A stretch of DNA of 64,000 nucleotides from JAFGSG01 sp964626055 (GTDB taxonomy: Bacteria > Spirochaetota > UBA4802 > JAFGDQ01), in assembly GCA_964626055.1 (NCBI GenBank), contig CAZVDF010000008.1, positions 1 to 64,000 of the forward strand, given 5' to 3'. A program made the position numbers and the translations under genes. Under the pieces are notes generated by a model. It was not told the origin of the DNA, did not search any database, and worked only from the letters and a program-made list of their open reading frames with translations. Positions 6,702 to 15,654 of this stretch are shown here, in pieces (the stretch's first letter is position 1; every line of letters starts with the position of its first letter).

Positions 6702-8678
6702 ATGGAATATTTTCTATTCGGAGCGGGTATTCTTTTTATCGGAGGTTTGTTTTCGCTGTTCCTCCCGGAACGGCTGAAAAGCTATTGTGTGGCAATAGCT
6801 GGATGCGCATCATCGGTATTTGTTGTGATTCCCGCTCTGGGCGTTCTCCTGTCGGGTGACGTTATCCGTATTACAGTTACGCTTATGGAACCTGTCGGCG
6901 ATGTAAGCCTGGTAATGGATCGTCTTTCCGGATTTTTTGTGGCAGTTACATCGGTAATGAGCTCAGTCTGCGCGATCTACGCTATTGGCTATATGAAGCA
7001 TTATAACAATAAAAAAAGAACAGTAGCATCGCACTTTTTTTTCCTGCCTTTGCTGGTATTGTCCATGCTTCTTGTGGCTGTTGTACAGAACGCAATTGCT
7101 TTTCTCATCGTATGGGAAATCATGTCGCTCTCCTCATTTTTCCTTTTAATATTCGAGAATGAGAAAGAGGAAGTATATCAGGCAGGCATAAACTACATCG
7201 TATCAATGCATATCGGCGTGATATTTCTTATCAGTGCTTTTGTAATTTTAATAACCAGTTCGGGCAGTCTTGATTTTGCTTCTTTCAGAGAAGTATTCGA
7301 AAAAGACCGCGGATTAGTGAACGTTATATTTATCTTATTCTTTGTTGGATTCGGCACAAAAGCAGGATTCATCCCGTTTCACACGTGGCTGCCGCGCGCT
7401 CACCCGGCGGCTCCGAGCCATGTATCCGGCTTAATGTCGGGGGTCATGATAAAAACCGGCATATACGGCATTCTTCGAGTAATAAACCTGATAGGCGAAC
7501 CAACGGCTTTTATGGCATATCTCGTGCTGTTCATATCGCTTATATCGGGCATCTGGGGCGTAGCATATGCCATTGCACAGCATAATCTGAAAAAACTTCT
7601 CGCGTATCACAGCGTTGAGAATATAGGAATTATAGGCATAGGGATCGGTATCGGTCTTCTCGGCGTATTTTACAAAATACCGATGCTGGCAATTCTGGGT
7701 TTTTCAGGCGGAATTCTGCATGTACTGAATCATTCCATCTTTAAATCAATGCTGTTTTATTCTGCAGGAGGAGTCTACCAGTCGACGCATATGCTGGAAA
7801 TAGAAAAGCTCGGCGGTCTGGTAAAAAGCATGGCCTGGACAGCGGTTTTTTTCCTTATAGGCTCCATCGCGATATCAGGTCTTCCGCCTTTCAACGGATT
7901 CATAAGCGAATTTTTTATATACTGGGGATTTGTTTCCGGTCTTCAATCCGGCCCGGTCCCGCTGGCTGTTTCGCTCATTTTCTCGTTCGCGGGACTCGCG
8001 CTCATCGGCGCCATGGCTCTTCTCTGCTTTACTAAGGCGTTCAGCGTTGTGTTCCTCGGAAGCCAGCGTAGCGATTATCACGTCACACCGCAGGACGTAA
8101 CGCTTTCAATGAAAATAGCCATGGGCATACAATGCGTTTTTGTGCTCGCCATAGGACTGGCGCCGGCCTATGCTTTTAAGATAGTAAGTCTTGTTGCAGC
8201 GGATTTCACCGGAAATACCATAGCTGCGGACACAATTTCCATAACCGGCACTCTGAATAAACTAACAATCGGACTTTTCATTTTTATCGGAATATCAGCT
8301 ATTGTTTTCATAATACGGAATATTTTGCTTAAAGATAAAGTCTATCTGTTTAAAACATGGGATTGCGGCTACCAGGCAGGCAATCCGCGAATGCAGTACA
8401 CCGCATCGTCCTATGCCGGCCCATTCGTGAATCTGATACGGCCTATCCTTCATATAAAAGAGTACCTCACTCTCCCTTCAGGAGTATTCCCGTCAAGATC
8501 AGATTACGAAAGCCATACCGAAGATAAATTCGAATTTTTCCTGATTGATCCTGTCATACGCTTTATAGAACGTTTCCTTAATCTCTTCAAATGGATACAG
8601 AGCGGTGATACCCAGCAGTATATTCTATACGGACTTGTGTTTCTGATAGCAATATCTCTCTGGATAATGGGGGTATGA
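6702..8678 (+). CDS. hydrogenase-4-type membrane subunit (HyfB/NuoL-like proton translocator)
   Basis: The 658-residue protein is a polytopic membrane subunit of the Mrp/NuoL/M/N antiporter family, with roughly 14 or more hydrophobic helices. Characteristic segments are GFGTKAGFIPFHTWLPRAHP with the key lysine, HNLKKLLAYHSVENIGIIG, and LNHSIFKSMLFYSAGGVY. The C-terminal extension (CGYQAGNPRMQYTASSYAGP and onward) is typical of HyfB. It should form one proton-translocating module of the complex encoded through 13938. The start lies 3 bases after the regulator and the end overlaps the next gene. Confidence 0.88.
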   Translation: MEYFLFGAGILFIGGLFSLFLPERLKSYCVAIAGCASSVFVVIPALGVLLSGDVIRITVTLMEPVGDVSLVMDRLSGFFVAVTSVMSSVCAIYAIGYMKHYNNKKRTVASHFFFLPLLVLSMLLVAVVQNAIAFLIVWEIMSLSSFFLLIFENEKEEVYQAGINYIVSMHIGVIFLISAFVILITSSGSLDFASFREVFEKDRGLVNVIFILFFVGFGTKAGFIPFHTWLPRAHPAAPSHVSGLMSGVMIKTGIYGILRVINLIGEPTAFMAYLVLFISLISGIWGVAYAIAQHNLKKLLAYHSVENIGIIGIGIGIGLLGVFYKIPMLAILGFSGGILHVLNHSIFKSMLFYSAGGVYQSTHMLEIEKLGGLVKSMAWTAVFFLIGSIAISGLPPFNGFISEFFIYWGFVSGLQSGPVPLAVSLIFSFAGLALIGAMALLCFTKAFSVVFLGSQRSDYHVTPQDVTLSMKIAMGIQCVFVLAIGLAPAYAFKIVSLVAADFTGNTIAADTISITGTLNKLTIGLFIFIGISAIVFIIRNILLKDKVYLFKTWDCGYQAGNPRMQYTASSYAGPFVNLIRPILHIKEYLTLPSGVFPSRSDYESHTEDKFEFFLIDPVIRFIERFLNLFKWIQSGDTQQYILYGLVFLIAISLWIMGV

Positions 8679-8680
8679 CA

Positions 8681-9601
8681 ATGACATATATACTGATAAA
8701 CATAATCTTCATTATTCTATTCCCGCTTTTCTTTCTCGGTCTGATCAATCGTACAAAATCCTTCTGGGCGGGCAGGAAAGGCCCTTCGCTAATTCAGCCG
8801 TTCCGCGATTTCATCAAGCTTGTTAAAAAAGGCGAAGTCATAAGCACTACCGCTTCATTCGTGTTCCGCATGGCGCCGTCCGTCACATTCGGCTCGGTAG
8901 TTACGGCCGCGGCTTTAACCCCCATGGCAGGGGGAGTACAGCTATTTTCTTTCAATGCGGACTTCATCCTTTTCGCATATGTGCTCGCCACAGGTAAATT
9001 TTTCACAATTATAGGGGCAATGGATACGGGCTCAAGCTTTGAAGGAATGGGCGCAAGCAGGGAAGCGACTTTCTCGGCGTTAGTGGAACCGGCATTCTTT
9101 CTCATAATAGGCTCGCTCGCTTTTGCCGGGAAGGCATCGACTTTCGGAAGCCTTTTCAGGATAGCGGGCATGGATCCTGCCATGAGTTCTGTCATTATCG
9201 CTCTCTGCGCGATCGCTCTCTTCATCATGCTGCTCACCGAAGGATCGCGTGTGCCGGTTGACGATCCCAATACGCATCTTGAACTTACCATGATACACGA
9301 GGTCATGGTGCTCGATAACTCCGGACCGGATTTCGGTCTTATACTGTATTCCGCCGGCCTTAAGATGGTCATAATCGGGTCCCTTATCGCGAATATCATC
9401 CTGCCGACGATGCAGCCCGCCGCTGCTATCGGCGCGTTTATCGGAGTTCACATTGTCATTGCTGTGATAATCGGGACAATTGAATCGCTGATGGCGCGGC
9501 TGCGCATGAGCCATGTGCCGCAATTCATTTTTTTCATGAGTTCAATCGCGCTCATCATATTTGCAATTATAATGCTGTTTATTTCCGGAGGTCTTAAATG
9601 A
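8681..9601 (+). CDS. hydrogenase-4-type membrane subunit (HyfC/NuoH-like)
   Basis: This is the NuoH-family integral membrane subunit (about 306 residues), which connects the hydrophilic electron-transfer arm to the proton channels. The acidic loop motif LLTEGSRVPVDDPNTHLELT is diagnostic, with further conserved segments GPSLIQPFRDFIKL and MGASREATFSALVEP. Two in-frame ATGs exist (8675 and 8681); GGGGG at 8669-8673 is well spaced for the second, so I start there. The start lies next to the upstream stop and the stop overlaps the next ATG, as expected for subunits made in fixed ratio. Confidence 0.88.
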   Translation: MTYILINIIFIILFPLFFLGLINRTKSFWAGRKGPSLIQPFRDFIKLVKKGEVISTTASFVFRMAPSVTFGSVVTAAALTPMAGGVQLFSFNADFILFAYVLATGKFFTIIGAMDTGSSFEGMGASREATFSALVEPAFFLIIGSLAFAGKASTFGSLFRIAGMDPAMSSVIIALCAIALFIMLLTEGSRVPVDDPNTHLELTMIHEVMVLDNSGPDFGLILYSAGLKMVIIGSLIANIILPTMQPAAAIGAFIGVHIVIAVIIGTIESLMARLRMSHVPQFIFFMSSIALIIFAIIMLFISGGLK

Positions 9602-10233
9602 CGCCTTTTATAATCATTTTATTCGGGCTCACAATGCTCTATGTCGGCTCCTCGAGCCGAATCGAAGCCTATATAAAAGCGATCGCCGTTCAGGGAGCGC
9701 TTCTTTTCCTGCTTATACTGTTCGATTATGACAGCGAAAATCTCGCGAATTTTATTTTCCTGGCATTTGAAACTCTCATAGTAAAAGCAATACTGATCCC
9801 GATAGTGCTCATAACAGTTGTCCGCAAAAACGGCATACATCGCGAGATCGAGCCGTATATACCGAATTTTTTCTCGCTCATAATTACAAGCGTAATATTC
9901 GGACTGGGTTTCTATGTAGCATACCTCGCGTCAAACAATTCAGTTTCCGTACGCCCGTTTTATTTCGGAGTTTCCATTTCAACCATTGTGACCGGCCTTT
10001 TTATCATTATCACCAGAAAAAAGATAATCACTCATGTTATGGGATATATGTTTATTGAAAACGGAATTTTCCTGCTTTCTCTTGCAGCGTCCAAAGAAAT
10101 GCCGTTCATAGTCGCACTCGGCGTTCTGCTCGACATTTTTATGGCCGTGTACCTGCTCGGCCTGTTTGTGAACAAGATACAAGACGCGCTTGCCGAAATA
10201 CATGTAGACTCTTTACAGAAATTAAAGGATTAA
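9598..10233 (+). CDS. hydrogenase-4-type membrane subunit (HyfE-like)
   Basis: The 211-residue protein is almost entirely hydrophobic, with about six membrane helices and a NuoK-like segment (ITHVMGYMFIENGIFLLSLA) including a buried glutamate. This matches HyfE, which combines a NuoK-like region with extra helices. The ATG overlaps the preceding TGA (ATGA). It should sit between the NuoH-like subunit and the antiporter-like subunits. Confidence 0.8.
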   Translation: MTPFIIILFGLTMLYVGSSSRIEAYIKAIAVQGALLFLLILFDYDSENLANFIFLAFETLIVKAILIPIVLITVVRKNGIHREIEPYIPNFFSLIITSVIFGLGFYVAYLASNNSVSVRPFYFGVSISTIVTGLFIIITRKKIITHVMGYMFIENGIFLLSLAASKEMPFIVALGVLLDIFMAVYLLGLFVNKIQDALAEIHVDSLQKLKD

Positions 10234-10237
10234 TGCC

Positions 10238-11644
10238 ATGATAGAACTTTTACTTTTTACGCCTCTTGCGCTCGGTATTATTGTATTTATTTTTAAGTCC
10301 AGAGCGGTAAATATAACAGCGACACTGATTTATGCGGCATTATTTATTGCCGTAACAATAATACTCTATATGCATCCGGAATCGTTCAGCGAATATTTCC
10401 GCGTTGACGGACTGAATATTTATTTCCTGCTTGTGCTTGCCGTCCTGTTTGCGGGAACGGCGGTTTATAATATCGATTTCATCCTCCACGATGAAGAGAG
10501 CGGCCGGAGCCAGTCATTATACACTGTGTACATGCTTCTCTTTACTGGTTCCATGGCAGGAGTCATATTAAGCACGCATCTGGCCCTGCTCTGGGTATTT
10601 GTTGAAGGCACTACGCTCTCGAGCGCTTTCCTGATCTATTATCACAGGACAGAGACCACTATGGAAGCTACATGGAAATATTTGTTCATTTGCTCTATCG
10701 GTATTGCCATTGCCTTTGTGGGTATTACGCTTCTCTCGATGGGCCTGGGCGGAATAAATTCATTCTTCTTCGACGACCTTGCAAAGAATGCGAAATCCAT
10801 CAATCCATTCTGGCTTAAGCTCTCCTTCCCGTTCATACTGGTCGGATTCGGCACAAAGATGGGCTTCGCGCCTGTGCACGCATGGCTGCCCGACGCGCAC
10901 TCGGAATCCCCTTCGCCCGTATCCGCGCTTCTCTCCGGTACGCTTTTAAATGCCGCGCTTCTGGGTATTATAAGAATGAATAAAATAATGGAACTTGCGG
11001 ATATGGGCTGGTACGTACAGATGCTTCTTCTCCTCGCAGGATTTCTATCGCTTCTGGTAACTGCCGTTTACATCAGGATAGTAAAAAATTATAAGCGCCT
11101 TCTTGCTTATTCTTCAATCGAGAACATGGGAATTATACTTATAGGCCTCGGCGCGGGCGGGCCTGGACTCTTCGCCGCTATGCTGCATCTTGCAGCGCAC
11201 TCGCTTGCCAAGGGTTCGCTTTTCCTTACTTCCGGGAATATACTGCATAGATACAGGACAAAAGAAATCGGAGAAGTCCGCGGACTTCTTAAGGGAGACC
11301 TCGCAACAGGATGGATCTGGATATTTTCGATTATAGCGATCATCGGCCTTCCGCCCTTCCCTATTTTTATCTCGGAATTTTATATTATAAAGGCATTTTT
11401 CCAGAACGGGCAGTATTCGCTTGCTGTCCTGTTCTTCATACTCCTTACTGTGATAATGGCCGCAATGGCGAAAAATATGCTTAAAATGAGTTTCGGTGAG
11501 GACAACGCAGCGAATGGAGCAAAGACCTCCGGACTGACCGCGTGCATTCCGCAGATCGTCTTTCTTGTTCTTCTTATGATAGGCGGCATATCAATGCCGG
11601 ATATAATTCATTCTATAATTCAGAAAGCAGCGGAGATTCTGTAA
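10238..11644 (+). CDS. hydrogenase-4-type membrane subunit (HyfF/NuoM/N-like)
   Basis: The 468-residue second antiporter-like subunit has the family motifs GFGTKMGFAPVHAWLPDAHS, NYKRLLAYSSIENMGIILIG and HLAAHSLAKGSLFLTSGNI, containing the lysines and histidine thought to carry protons. With the HyfB-like subunit it gives the complex two potential pump modules. A classical HyfD homologue is absent. It begins 4 bases after the HyfE-like gene. Confidence 0.87.
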   Translation: MIELLLFTPLALGIIVFIFKSRAVNITATLIYAALFIAVTIILYMHPESFSEYFRVDGLNIYFLLVLAVLFAGTAVYNIDFILHDEESGRSQSLYTVYMLLFTGSMAGVILSTHLALLWVFVEGTTLSSAFLIYYHRTETTMEATWKYLFICSIGIAIAFVGITLLSMGLGGINSFFFDDLAKNAKSINPFWLKLSFPFILVGFGTKMGFAPVHAWLPDAHSESPSPVSALLSGTLLNAALLGIIRMNKIMELADMGWYVQMLLLLAGFLSLLVTAVYIRIVKNYKRLLAYSSIENMGIILIGLGAGGPGLFAAMLHLAAHSLAKGSLFLTSGNILHRYRTKEIGEVRGLLKGDLATGWIWIFSIIAIIGLPPFPIFISEFYIIKAFFQNGQYSLAVLFFILLTVIMAAMAKNMLKMSFGEDNAANGAKTSGLTACIPQIVFLVLLMIGGISMPDIIHSIIQKAAEIL

Positions 11645-11680
11645 GCATTGATCAGCATAAAGAAATAAGGATTAGTTAAC

Positions 11681-13171
11681 ATGAAATGGATGATTACAAA
11701 AAACAACAAACCGGTAAGGCTTAAAGATATTCCTTTGATCGACATAAGGCCATTCAGGGGACTGGTGATTAGACAGGTCCTCGGAGGCATGAGGCCGGTA
11801 TTGTTTTTCGGCGCAAAGCGCGGTAATTTCCATGTTCTGTACATCGCCCTTGCGGATGACGACAATTCACGTCTTTATATTGCCTGCGGCAATCTTGCAG
11901 AACAAATGTCTTATCAATCGATATCCGAGGATATTCCGTCCTTCTGGAATTTTGAGAACGAAATACATGAAGAACTCGGGATCGTGCCGATAGACCATCC
12001 GTGGCTTCGTCCCGTACGCTTCGCACATGACCGCCATAACCGTTCAAAGACAATGGGACAATTCCCATTCTTTACCATGACCGGCGATGAAGTGCATGAA
12101 GTCGCAGTCGGCCCTATCCATGCGGGAGTCATTGAACCCGGACATTTCCGGTTCATGTGCCAGGGCGAGAACGTACATCATCTTGAAATACAGCTTGGAT
12201 ATCAGCACAGGGGAGTTGAGAAACTTTTTGCAAATAACAGACTGCGGTTTCCGGTGCATCTTGCGGAATCAATCGCGGGCGACTCTGTCATAGCGCACGG
12301 ATGCGCATACGCGCATGCTGTGGAAGCGCTCGCGGACATCGACATTTCCCGCCGCGCACAGTCGATCAGGGCAATTGCCCTCGAAATGGAGCGTACCGCG
12401 ATTCATATCGGAGATCTCGGTGCGATAGCTAACGATGTCGCTTATCTTCTGGGCAATTCCGTGTTCGGCGCAACCAGGACGCTCGTAATAAATTCGCTTC
12501 TCGCGATCTGCGGAAGCAGGTTCGGCCGCGGGCTTGTGCGCGTGGGCGGCGTTGTTTTCGATATACCGGATGGGATGAAAGCCGAACTCAAAAAGACGCT
12601 GACAAAAGTCTGGGCCGATGTGGAACGCATGTGCAATGAAATGTTCTCATCCGCGAGCGTGCTTTCGCGTCTTGAAGAAACAGGTATTGTGAACGAAAAG
12701 ACTGCCCAGGCTATCGGGCTTGTTGGACTTCCGGCAAGGGCTTCCGGATTATCGCTGGACATAAGAAGCGATCATCCCTTCGGAATATACAGGTATTTCC
12801 CTGTTCATAAAGTTACGATGGACAGCGGAGATGTTTTTGCGCGCGCATATATGCGTTTTGTGGAAATAAAACAATCCATCAATTTTATTCTGGAGCAGCT
12901 TGATTCGATGCAGGATGATGATGAACTTATAATGCCGGTTAAAAAGACGGCAGCAAACAGCCTTGTTATTTCGATGACTGAAAGCTGGCGCGGAGAGGTC
13001 GCTCATGCAGCGATCACAGGAGCCAAAGGTTCGATTGAAAAATACAAAGTGAAAGACCCGTCGTTTCACAACTGGTTAGGCCTCGCGCAGGCAGTACGCA
13101 CAAACGGCATTTCCGATTTTCCTCTGTGCAATAAAAGTTTTAATCTTTCATACTGCGGACATGATCTGTAA
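11681..13171 (+). CDS. Ehr-type large subunit (HyfG/NuoCD-like) lacking NiFe ligands
   Basis: The 496-residue fusion has a NuoC-like N-terminal part (about 1-150) and a NuoD/hydrogenase-large-subunit part with EVAVGPIHAGVIEPGHFRF and EIQLGYQHRGVEKL. Where [NiFe]-hydrogenases have RICGIC after this block, the sequence reads ESIAGDSVIAHG, so both N-terminal cysteines are missing. At the C terminus the DPCxxC motif is replaced by PLCNKSFNLSYCGHDL. The protein therefore should not bind NiFe and is unlikely to be a hydrogenase; it fits the energy-converting hydrogenase-related (Ehr) group. The reaction catalysed is unknown. Confidence 0.88.
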   Translation: MKWMITKNNKPVRLKDIPLIDIRPFRGLVIRQVLGGMRPVLFFGAKRGNFHVLYIALADDDNSRLYIACGNLAEQMSYQSISEDIPSFWNFENEIHEELGIVPIDHPWLRPVRFAHDRHNRSKTMGQFPFFTMTGDEVHEVAVGPIHAGVIEPGHFRFMCQGENVHHLEIQLGYQHRGVEKLFANNRLRFPVHLAESIAGDSVIAHGCAYAHAVEALADIDISRRAQSIRAIALEMERTAIHIGDLGAIANDVAYLLGNSVFGATRTLVINSLLAICGSRFGRGLVRVGGVVFDIPDGMKAELKKTLTKVWADVERMCNEMFSSASVLSRLEETGIVNEKTAQAIGLVGLPARASGLSLDIRSDHPFGIYRYFPVHKVTMDSGDVFARAYMRFVEIKQSINFILEQLDSMQDDDELIMPVKKTAANSLVISMTESWRGEVAHAAITGAKGSIEKYKVKDPSFHNWLGLAQAVRTNGISDFPLCNKSFNLSYCGHDL

Positions 13172-13182
13172 GGAGTAATTTG

Positions 13183-13938
13183 ATGCTTAACATACTAAAA
13201 ATAAGAAAAGTCCATGGGGATCAGGCAATCCCGGATATTAAAAAAGTAAATATCCGGACGCCATTCAGGGGACTGCCTTTTATTAATGTAAAGAACTGCA
13301 AAAAATGCTCGGTCTGTTCTTCAATATGCCCTACGAAAGCTATCTCTACCGATCCATTGTCGATAGATATGGGTAAATGTATTTTTTGCGGGGATTGCGA
13401 ACGCGAATGCCCGGAAGACCAGATCAAATTTTCGCCGTTCCATAAAATTTCAACAGATAACCGCAAGCGGCTGATCGTTACAAAAGATGTAACAGAAGAA
13501 TCGTATCAGGCAAAAGCTTTCTCCACCAGAAAGGAAATACATGATCTTTTCGGATCATCCTTAAAACTGAGACAGGTTTCCGCAGCAGGATGCAACGGAT
13601 GCGAGTGGGAGCTTAACGCCTGCGGGAACGTAAACTTCGACATGGGCAGATTCGGAATAGACATCGTGGCTTCGCCGCGGCATGCCGACGGCATCCTGAT
13701 AACAGGGCCGATATCCGAGAACATGGCTACAGCGCTTGAGGACGCGTACAATTCCACTCCCGATCCTAAAATCGTAATACTGGCGGGAAGCTGCGCGATC
13801 AGCGGCGGAGTTTTTCAGGGCTCGCCCGCGTTAAAACGCAGTTTTCTGGAAAAACATAAAATTGATCTTTATATACCCGGCTGCCCCGTACATCCGCTGA
13901 CTGTTATCAACGGGATATTAGGTTTTCTGGGAAAATGA
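13183..13938 (+). CDS. fused 2[4Fe-4S] ferredoxin and NuoB-like small subunit
   Basis: The 251-residue protein combines two subunits that are separate in most hydrogenase-4 operons. Residues about 30-90 hold two 4Fe-4S motifs, CKKCSVCSSICP and CIFCGDCERECP (HyfH/NuoI-like). Residues about 125-250 match NuoB/HyfI, with GCNGCEWEL, AGSCAISGG and PGCPVHP providing the four ligands of the N2-type cluster. Electrons could thus reach the large subunit even though its NiFe site is gone. The start is ATG 13183, with AGGAG 7 bases upstream, rather than the TTG three bases earlier. It is the last gene of the operon. Confidence 0.88.
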   Translation: MLNILKIRKVHGDQAIPDIKKVNIRTPFRGLPFINVKNCKKCSVCSSICPTKAISTDPLSIDMGKCIFCGDCERECPEDQIKFSPFHKISTDNRKRLIVTKDVTEESYQAKAFSTRKEIHDLFGSSLKLRQVSAAGCNGCEWELNACGNVNFDMGRFGIDIVASPRHADGILITGPISENMATALEDAYNSTPDPKIVILAGSCAISGGVFQGSPALKRSFLEKHKIDLYIPGCPVHPLTVINGILGFLGK

Positions 13939-14001
13939 ACGAGGGGCTGTCCCAAAATGTCTTAATTCTAAGAAATTCGATTATATTACTATAATACATT
14001 T

Positions 14002-15408
14002 TTAAGATTTGCTGAAGAAACTTGCCTTGTAGTTGGCCTCCTGAGCTTTAAGTAATATATTGCTGAATTTGAGGGATGAGTTGATCTCGGAGATAACGTC
14101 CGCAGGATATGCCATGCGGGGATCATCGCTGGATATTTTCACCGGATAAAACCGCTTCTGGTCGCGGTATGAATAGGTAGTCAGGATCGCGACGTCATCC
14201 CCAAAAACATTGTCCACATTACGACGCATGGTAAGTATGCGGGAACCGATATTAACGTTAAAATCGCTCCATGAGATCATCTCTCCATTCACCTCAATAT
14301 TGATGTGCACAAGAAGCTTGTGGTCCTGCTTATAGCGCTTACGATTTTTTTCAAGAACGTTTTTTGCTACTGTCAACGCGTCGATGTCGTTCCCTCTACC
14401 TGTTTTAACAAGCACCGCTTTATTCCGCGACAGCATTTCAAATCCGTCGCCATAGCAAACAAGTTCTTCCGCGTGTTCCAGGTGCAGCGCCAGCTGTTCG
14501 GGGGAAAGATGATCAATCATGTTAGTCTGATATAATGCATATATAATATTCCAAATGATCTGGTAGAGTATTGGTCCTACAAGAGTTTTTGGCATTTTGA
14601 CCCTGTCGAGTGTGACGAAAATATAATCGAGAATATCGGGCCTGATCAGCCGTTTGAGATCTCCCCTGTCTTTATTGATTGTTGTTGTTATTTCCCTGAG
14701 AAGATAGTTTTCCATATTAAGGCAATATTGAAAATTTGTGAAAAATTCCGGCTGTATGCCGTTAAGGAGTTCTTCCGGCGTTTTTTGATCAACATTTCTT
14801 GATGTGGCGACATCGTCTATCTTGTTTTTAAGGAAAGCTTCGTGGAACACATCACGTGATTTTTTAAGATTGCAATATTGAATAATGTTTTCCGTGTCCA
14901 GACGGAAACTCCCTGGGAAAATAAGTGTCTCTGCCATGATGTCGGTGTTGGTGTCCCCTCCCATCACAAAAAGCTCGGATTCTTTATATATCTTACGGAC
15001 TGCGGCTATTTGCTCTTCAATGGAAGCAAGCGCTGCCGCATCATCGCTGTTATGGGTGGCGCAGCCGTGCCCGCTCGGAGAATGATGCATAAAAGCAATA
15101 AAAAGCCCCGGCGTTTCAGGCGTATTAAAATGGGCGTCCTTCACGATACGATCGATACGGTTCCAGAACCAGAAATTACTCATATTAAGGGACACTTTAT
15201 TCCCTTCGGTCCGTCCGAAATGAATAGTGGTGGGGGGATAGCCTTTTGCCCTGCTCCCGTGCACCCGGCCATCAATGCATTTCATTACTATAATTTTTGG
15301 CGCCCGGGAAGAAAATTCCGATATTACATTGCGCATACGATCCAGAGTATCTGCATCCGATATGTTTTCCGACAAATAATTATGGAAAAAATCATGGGCG
15401 GTCTTCAT
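14002..15408 (-). CDS. CsoSCA-like (carboxysomal-type) carbonic anhydrase homologue
   Basis: The 468-residue protein has the signature spacing of the beta-carbonic-anhydrase-derived carboxysome shell enzyme CsoSCA: KCIDGRV (Cys44, Asp46, Arg48), then AFMHHSPSGHGCATHNSDD (Cys116 with His108 or His109), then VMGGDTNTDIM. From memory, CsoSCA has CADGR, an H...HEGCAAH-SND block and GVDTDTD in the same order, with Zn held by Cys, His and Cys. No RuBisCO or shell-protein gene is nearby. GAGGAA lies 8 bases before the ATG at 15408. Carbonic anhydrase activity is likely but unproven; the C-terminal 200 residues are unrecognised. Confidence 0.65.
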   Translation of the reverse strand: MKTAHDFFHNYLSENISDADTLDRMRNVISEFSSRAPKIIVMKCIDGRVHGSRAKGYPPTTIHFGRTEGNKVSLNMSNFWFWNRIDRIVKDAHFNTPETPGLFIAFMHHSPSGHGCATHNSDDAAALASIEEQIAAVRKIYKESELFVMGGDTNTDIMAETLIFPGSFRLDTENIIQYCNLKKSRDVFHEAFLKNKIDDVATSRNVDQKTPEELLNGIQPEFFTNFQYCLNMENYLLREITTTINKDRGDLKRLIRPDILDYIFVTLDRVKMPKTLVGPILYQIIWNIIYALYQTNMIDHLSPEQLALHLEHAEELVCYGDGFEMLSRNKAVLVKTGRGNDIDALTVAKNVLEKNRKRYKQDHKLLVHINIEVNGEMISWSDFNVNIGSRILTMRRNVDNVFGDDVAILTTYSYRDQKRFYPVKISSDDPRMAYPADVISEINSSLKFSNILLKAQEANYKASFFSKS

Positions 15409-15654
15409 ATAAATATTCCTCACATTGCGGATTAAACATCTATTTTTATTAAACAAAATTTAATTAACTTGTTTAATAATTCAAGTTATTTTCAAGATTT
15501 ATTCTACAAAAGTTAAATCCAATGCCGGTATTCTACCGGCCAATATGCTTTCAATAAGCAACCTAATAATTAATCGTTTGCCAAAAATTAATATTTTTAT
15601 AAATTTGGGATCTGTTTGCGAATGAAAGCGATAAAATAATAATGGATATATCAA

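Noticed and set aside
6702..13938. Reading the complex as an active formate hydrogenlyase or [NiFe]-hydrogenase
   Set aside because: Both pairs of NiFe-binding cysteines are missing from the large subunit and no maturation genes or formate dehydrogenase are nearby.
14002..15408. Carboxysome locus
   Set aside because: Only the carbonic-anhydrase-like gene is present; no shell or RuBisCO genes are found in the window.
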